Assembly: GCA_900316985.1 (NCBI GenBank)
Contig: ONFE01000006.1
Location: 42,286 to 106,285, forward strand
Direction of reading: 5' to 3'
Length of the DNA: 64,000 bases
Origin: an uncultured Prevotellaceae bacterium
GTDB taxonomy: Bacteria > Bacteroidota > Bacteroidia > Bacteroidales > Bacteroidaceae
Shown: positions 60,960 through 64,000 of the stretch, piece after piece
How positions within the stretch are numbered: the stretch's first letter is position 1
Layout: every line of letters starts with the position of its first letter
Program-made: the position numbers and the translations under genes
The notes under the pieces: model-generated
What the model saw: the letters and a program-made list of their open reading frames with translations, nothing else
Database searches by the model: none
What the model was told of the DNA's origin: nothing

Positions 60960-63006
60960 TCTGATGGCCATGGCTTTCTTCATCAACGGATGGTCTTGTG
61001 CCGGTGAGTATTCCACGCACAACTATTACATGATGGACGTGGCACCCCGCAACGTAAACCTGCTGAACCTGGAGGAGCGTTTTAACCAGTATTGGAAGAA
61101 CTATACCGGAAATGAGTATACCGAGTACCGATGGTCACAGGATAAGATTATGGAGGCAGCACGCCAGAAGAATGATACGGACATGATGGCCTATCTGACC
61201 CATCTGAACAACTACCTTGACATTTCCCACCAGTTGGGTGAAACCTGGGATTATCCCACGAAAGAGCAACTGGCTGAGCGTCGGGCTACTCTTCAGAACA
61301 TGCGGAAGGCCGCCGAAAGTTACAAGGGTGCACGCCTGAGAGCCCAGTACGCCCTGCTGGCGATGCGTGCCAATATGCTGCTGAATGACCACGAGGCCAA
61401 CATCAGCTATTGGAAGGCCAAGGGCGGCAGTCTGCCCGAAAGTGCCTACAAGGACATGATGCGCAACATCTATGCCGGTGCCCTCTACCATACGGGGCAG
61501 AAGAAAGAGGCTTTCGACATTTATGCCGAGCAGGGAGACCAGACGAGTATCCGCTGGGCCATGCGCAAATACCGCAATCTGGCTGGTATTCAGACCATCT
61601 TCGAAGAGAATCCCAATGCTCCCACACTCTATTATCTGGTGCAGGATTTCGTCAACAATGTACAGGAAAGCATTGACACGGATGATGCCGAATTGATTAA
61701 GATGGTTGGCCGTTTGCAGCTTTCGATGGGCGAGGCCGGACGCTTCGTGGAATTTGCCGATAAGGCTGCAGCTAACGGAGCCGTGAAGGACCGTTGCCTG
61801 TGGAAGACGGCCTCCGCACTTACCAGTTGGCTTCTGGGCCGTAAGGAGCAGGCCGCCAAAGCCGCTGATGAGGCTATGAAGCTGGATGGTGCCGAGCGTA
61901 CGAAGGACAATGCCCGTTGCGTCAGGCTCCTGGTTATGGCCGGGAATGACAAGGTAAAAGGCAAGACGCTCCGCCAGGAAATGGAATGGCTCGATGCCAA
62001 GGCTGCTACCGAAAAGGAAGAGGACTACTGCTTCAGCAATGCCCGCGACCGCATCTTGCGCCGCGCTCTTTTCAACAAATACAATCTGGCCGGCAATCTG
62101 AATATGGCGCTTGCCGTCACGGGGGTCGAATGGGAACCGAGAACCACGGAGTTTGCAGCAGATAGTTGGAACCGGAATTACTCAGGTGAGTTCTATTATG
62201 CGCTCGACACCCTGAATACTGCCCAGTTGCAGGACTACTATCGCTTCATCAGCGGCCGTCATAAGGATGCCTTTGAAGCCTACGTGGTAGAGCATTCTTT
62301 CGTGGATGCCGACTATTTCAATGATCTGATCGGTACGCGGTTGATGGCCGAGAACAAGTTTGAAGAGGCCATTCCTTGGCTGGAGAAGGTTCCCGTCAGT
62401 TTCCTCAACAGCCAGAACATCAGTTATTATGCCACCCATCGCGACTGGACCGTATCCCGCTGGCTGCAAGAACAGGATATGGGTGAAGGCGAATTTGACG
62501 GCCCGCAATCCGGCAAGCTGTCAGAGAACATGAAGCTGAAGTTCTGCCGCGAGGTGCTCCAGTTGCGGAGTCAGTTCCAGTTGGCTTCCGAGGCTCAGCG
62601 TCCGCAGTTGGCTTATCAGTTGGGTGTCCGCTACGACCAGGCTTCCAATTGCGGCGACTGCTGGTATCTCACCGACTACGGATGGACCTCAATGCCGGAT
62701 CTGAAACCCTGGCAGGCGGATTTTGAGAAGATTGCCTGCCAATGGCTCGATGAAAGCAAGCTCACTACCGACTTTAAATTGCGCACGCAGAGTCTTTTCG
62801 GACTGTCCTTTATCGCCTACGACGGCCCATGGCTAGAGCGCAACATGAACTGGGCAACGGGAAAAGAGACGTTGATTCCACATCCCGAGACCCATCAGTA
62901 CCAGGCATTGGCAGAACTCAGCGAGTTTGCCCGCCAGAATGCTTCGAAGATGCCGGAGTATGTCACGAAGTGTGACCTGATCCGTCAGTTCCGCAACAAT
63001 AAATGA
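60937..63006 (+). CDS. Large TPR-like exported protein
   Basis: 689 residues from ATG 60937 (another ATG lies two codons upstream). The signal sequence MKRFLVTNLMAMAFFINGWS ends with Cys, but the lipobox is non-canonical (GWSC), so it may be a lipoprotein or simply exported. Residues about 130-420 form repeated helical hairpins of TPR style (KEAFDIYAEQGDQTSIRWAM, SWLLGRKEQAAKAADEAMKL); the remainder is also helical. Probably a scaffold binding other envelope proteins or polysaccharide-degradation partners. Starts inside the preceding lipoprotein gene, so stoichiometry is likely linked. Confidence 0.65.
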   Translation: MKRFLVTNLMAMAFFINGWSCAGEYSTHNYYMMDVAPRNVNLLNLEERFNQYWKNYTGNEYTEYRWSQDKIMEAARQKNDTDMMAYLTHLNNYLDISHQLGETWDYPTKEQLAERRATLQNMRKAAESYKGARLRAQYALLAMRANMLLNDHEANISYWKAKGGSLPESAYKDMMRNIYAGALYHTGQKKEAFDIYAEQGDQTSIRWAMRKYRNLAGIQTIFEENPNAPTLYYLVQDFVNNVQESIDTDDAELIKMVGRLQLSMGEAGRFVEFADKAAANGAVKDRCLWKTASALTSWLLGRKEQAAKAADEAMKLDGAERTKDNARCVRLLVMAGNDKVKGKTLRQEMEWLDAKAATEKEEDYCFSNARDRILRRALFNKYNLAGNLNMALAVTGVEWEPRTTEFAADSWNRNYSGEFYYALDTLNTAQLQDYYRFISGRHKDAFEAYVVEHSFVDADYFNDLIGTRLMAENKFEEAIPWLEKVPVSFLNSQNISYYATHRDWTVSRWLQEQDMGEGEFDGPQSGKLSENMKLKFCREVLQLRSQFQLASEAQRPQLAYQLGVRYDQASNCGDCWYLTDYGWTSMPDLKPWQADFEKIACQWLDESKLTTDFKLRTQSLFGLSFIAYDGPWLERNMNWATGKETLIPHPETHQYQALAELSEFARQNASKMPEYVTKCDLIRQFRNNK

Positions 63007-63078
63007 AGATTATTGAAGAATTGTTGATACCCTTAACTCAATTCATATTCCTATTTCTCATACGAATATTTTTTCGAT

Positions 63079-63180
63079 TTTTGCTATCACTGCTATCACT
63101 AAAATTAGTAACCTGCTGAATGTCTGCAAGTTGTGGGCCTAATTTTAGTGATAGCACAGGTGATAGCAGTGATAGCAAAA
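63079..63180 (+). repeat. TGATAGC inverted array, left copy of the gene-less unit
   Basis: TTTTGCTATCACTGCTATCAC (63079-) and the three-unit arm TAGTGATAGCA, GGTGATAGC, AGTGATAGCAAAA (63146-63180). The arms extend with AAAATTA and TAATTTT. The spacer contains GTAACCTGCTGAATGTCTGC, homologous to that of 5553-5652. Confidence 0.85.
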
Positions 63181-63354
63181 TGGCTCGTCCTGAAAAAAGT
63201 TGATGGTTAAACCAATAAAATCCTGATATTGGTTGTCAAATTGTTTCTCATACCTGATTTTTTGCTATGATAAAGCGCATTTTTTTGAATGCAAACTCTT
63301 AATACTCAGCGTAGGATTTCATGGAAATTGGATGGCGTCTGATGGTACGCCAAA

Positions 63355-63420
63355 TTACTGCGAAGGCTCCGCAGTAGTACTGCGGATGATGCGCAGTACT
63401 GCTGCTAATGGGTAGCAGTG
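63355..63420. repeat. GCAGTACTGC palindrome cluster, second copy
   Basis: GCAGTAGTACTGC (63371-63383) and GCAGTACTGC (63393-63402), in a block aligning with 7606-7671. Confidence 0.8.
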
Positions 63421-63510
63421 GTGCTGCTAGTGATATGCACACTTGCGGGAGATAACAGCGTGTAAGTGAAAATCTGAGTGTTTTGGGGTGGTTTTTTGCG
63501 CGGAAGGCCT

Positions 63511-63612
63511 TTTTGCTATCACTGCTATCACCTGTGCTATCACTAAATATTTCGTTGCAACATGCAGTTAACCAGCCATTTGCAGATTTTAGTGATAGCA
63601 GTGATAGCAACA
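63511..63612 (-). repeat. TGATAGC inverted array, right copy of the gene-less unit
   Basis: The three-unit arm is now on the left (TTTTGCTATCACTGCTATC, then ACCTGTGCTATCACTAAA); the two-unit arm is at 63587-63610 (TTTTAGTGATAGCAGTG, ATAGCAA). The spacer, read on the minus strand, aligns with the spacer of the 63079 array. Confidence 0.85.
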
Positions 63613-63752
63613 ACAGGGAAAAACTTTTCTTACGCACGTATAGAAAGCGCGGTTCTCCGTTCATGAAACTTTCGAAATTGCCCATTTCATTGGGGATGTA
63701 TCACTTTTGTAGTTTTGTTAAGTAGAATTTTTGGCTAAATGAATTAAAATGC

Positions 63753-63760
63753 CTACTTTT
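63753..63760 (+). promoter_or_regulatory. -7 box before the truncated lipoprotein gene
   Basis: TACTTTTG matches TAnnTTTG. It lies 15 bp before an in-frame ATG and 132 bp before the preferred lipoprotein start at 63892. Confidence 0.55.
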
Positions 63761-63891
63761 GCAACAAACATATAATGATTATGAAACATTATCCTGGAAA
63801 TAACATAACGAGAAAGGAAAACGGCACAAGCATCAGCCATGTGGTGTTTGGGCAGAAATCAAAAAACTGTCCCGCCGATTCTCTGAGAAAT

Positions 63892-64000
63892 ATGAAATTT
63901 GCGAAAATATTCCTTTTATGCCTCATCTCCATTCTTTTTTCCTGTAAAGAGAATCTGAATGAAGGCGTAATATCAGATACTGACACTTTGCTTGTTAATG
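63892..64000 (+). CDS. Lipoprotein, 5' part only (cut by the window edge)
   Basis: The first 36 codons of a lipoprotein: MKFAKIFLLCLISILFSCKE with the lipidated Cys in LFSC, then NLNEGVISDTDTLLVN. An in-frame ATG at 63781 would add 37 residues, but the added segment (MKHYPGNNITRKENGTSISH) is not a signal peptide, so 63892 is preferred. Function cannot be told from so short a stretch. It follows the repeat unit at 63079-63612. Confidence 0.6.
   Translation, partial: MKFAKIFLLCLISILFSCKENLNEGVISDTDTLLVN

Larger units (their letters stand above)
63079..63612. mobile_element. Gene-less copy of the VirE-unit ends and palindromes
   Basis: A 534-bp block built like the 5553-8354 unit but without its two genes: array 63079-63180 (two-unit arm, spacer with TGCTGAATGTCTGCAAGTTG, three-unit arm), an interval with the GCAGTACTGC palindromes at 63355-63420, and a reverse-oriented array 63511-63612. 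No ORF within is convincing. The layout suggests an internally deleted, non-autonomous derivative, or the minimal cis-acting part of a mobile or replicating unit. The outer flank AAAAACTTTTCTTA is partly similar (inverted) to the left flank of the VirE unit. Confidence 0.5.

Noticed and set aside
63181-63300. Possible insertion-sequence end (GGCTCGTCCTGAAAAAAGTT)
   Set aside because: It looks a little like IS ends I have seen in Bacteroidetes, but no transposase remnant, no matching second end and no target duplication are visible.
63299-63685. 128-codon minus-strand frame within the gene-less repeat unit
   Set aside because: It reads through the TGATAGC arrays and palindromes; its similarity to the 7.6-kb region reflects DNA-level repeat homology, not a conserved protein.

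Overview
The window looks like chromosomal DNA of a Bacteroidales bacterium, most likely Prevotella in the broad sense (Prevotellaceae). The reasons are the recurrent Bacteroidetes promoter form (TTTG, 19-21 bp, TAnnTTTG), short Prevotella-type C-terminal tails on secreted proteins, a VirE/DUF6078 locus, and families such as DUF4924 and DUF2723. Almost all of it is ordinary housekeeping sequence. No rRNA, tRNA, CRISPR array or complete insertion sequence was recognised.

Layout. 0-5.4 kb: three secreted proteins (Ig-like and OB-like domains) and a frameshifted flavodoxin lipoprotein. 5.5-8.4 kb: a DUF6078-VirE gene pair enclosed by inverted arrays of a TGATAGC repeat. 8.4-12.9 kb: a pectin operon (GH28-GH105 fusion and a PL1-like lyase). 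13.0-14.7 kb: a candidate small RNA, an ECF sigma factor, rpe and a 41-codon small gene. 14.8-22.0 kb: a tryptophan operon with a Trp-Trp-Trp leader peptide and attenuator, in the order trpD-C-F-A-thioesterase-B-E-G. 22.0-26.6 kb: a minus-strand operon (lysE-like, DUF4924, rfbD, prfC, pfkB-type kinase). 26.7-33.2 kb: ROK kinase, a small secreted protein, tsaC/sua5-clc-fmt, and gtrA/rfbA. 33.3-36.5 kb: zapB-like, zapA, rny and a hemerythrin/RIC-like protein fused to a LuxR-type HTH, facing a rubrerythrin. 37.2-39.8 kb: asparaginase and uxaC. 39.9-48.9 kb: a Wza-like lipoprotein, then glmS-purF-carA-carB. 49.1-59.8 kb: DUF4112, GH20, and two minus-strand operons (DUF2723-deacetylase-queG-helical protein; purD-membrane protein-VTT protein). 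60.0-63.0 kb: two overlapping lipoprotein/secreted genes. 63.1-63.6 kb: a gene-less relative of the VirE-locus repeat unit, followed by a truncated lipoprotein gene.

How it fits together. The pectin enzymes release galacturonate and unsaturated oligomers, and uxaC feeds uronates into central metabolism. The trp operon is complete for chorismate to tryptophan. glmS, purF and carAB all consume glutamine, for amino sugars, purines and carbamoyl phosphate. rfbA, rfbD, gtrA and the Wza-like protein belong to surface polysaccharide synthesis. The rubrerythrin and the hemerythrin-LuxR regulator suggest an anaerobe handling oxidative or nitrosative stress.

Most interesting signals: (1) the TGATAGC-bounded VirE/DUF6078 unit and its gene-less copy about 55 kb away, which share terminal arrays and internal GCAGTACTGC palindromes; (2) two in-frame, GC-rich palindromic insertions in queG; (3) a promoter-hairpin-terminator cassette that may encode a roughly 70-nt RNA; (4) a circularly permuted trp operon with attenuation and an embedded thioesterase; (5) a RIC/hemerythrin-LuxR fusion that lacks the usual Cys pair.
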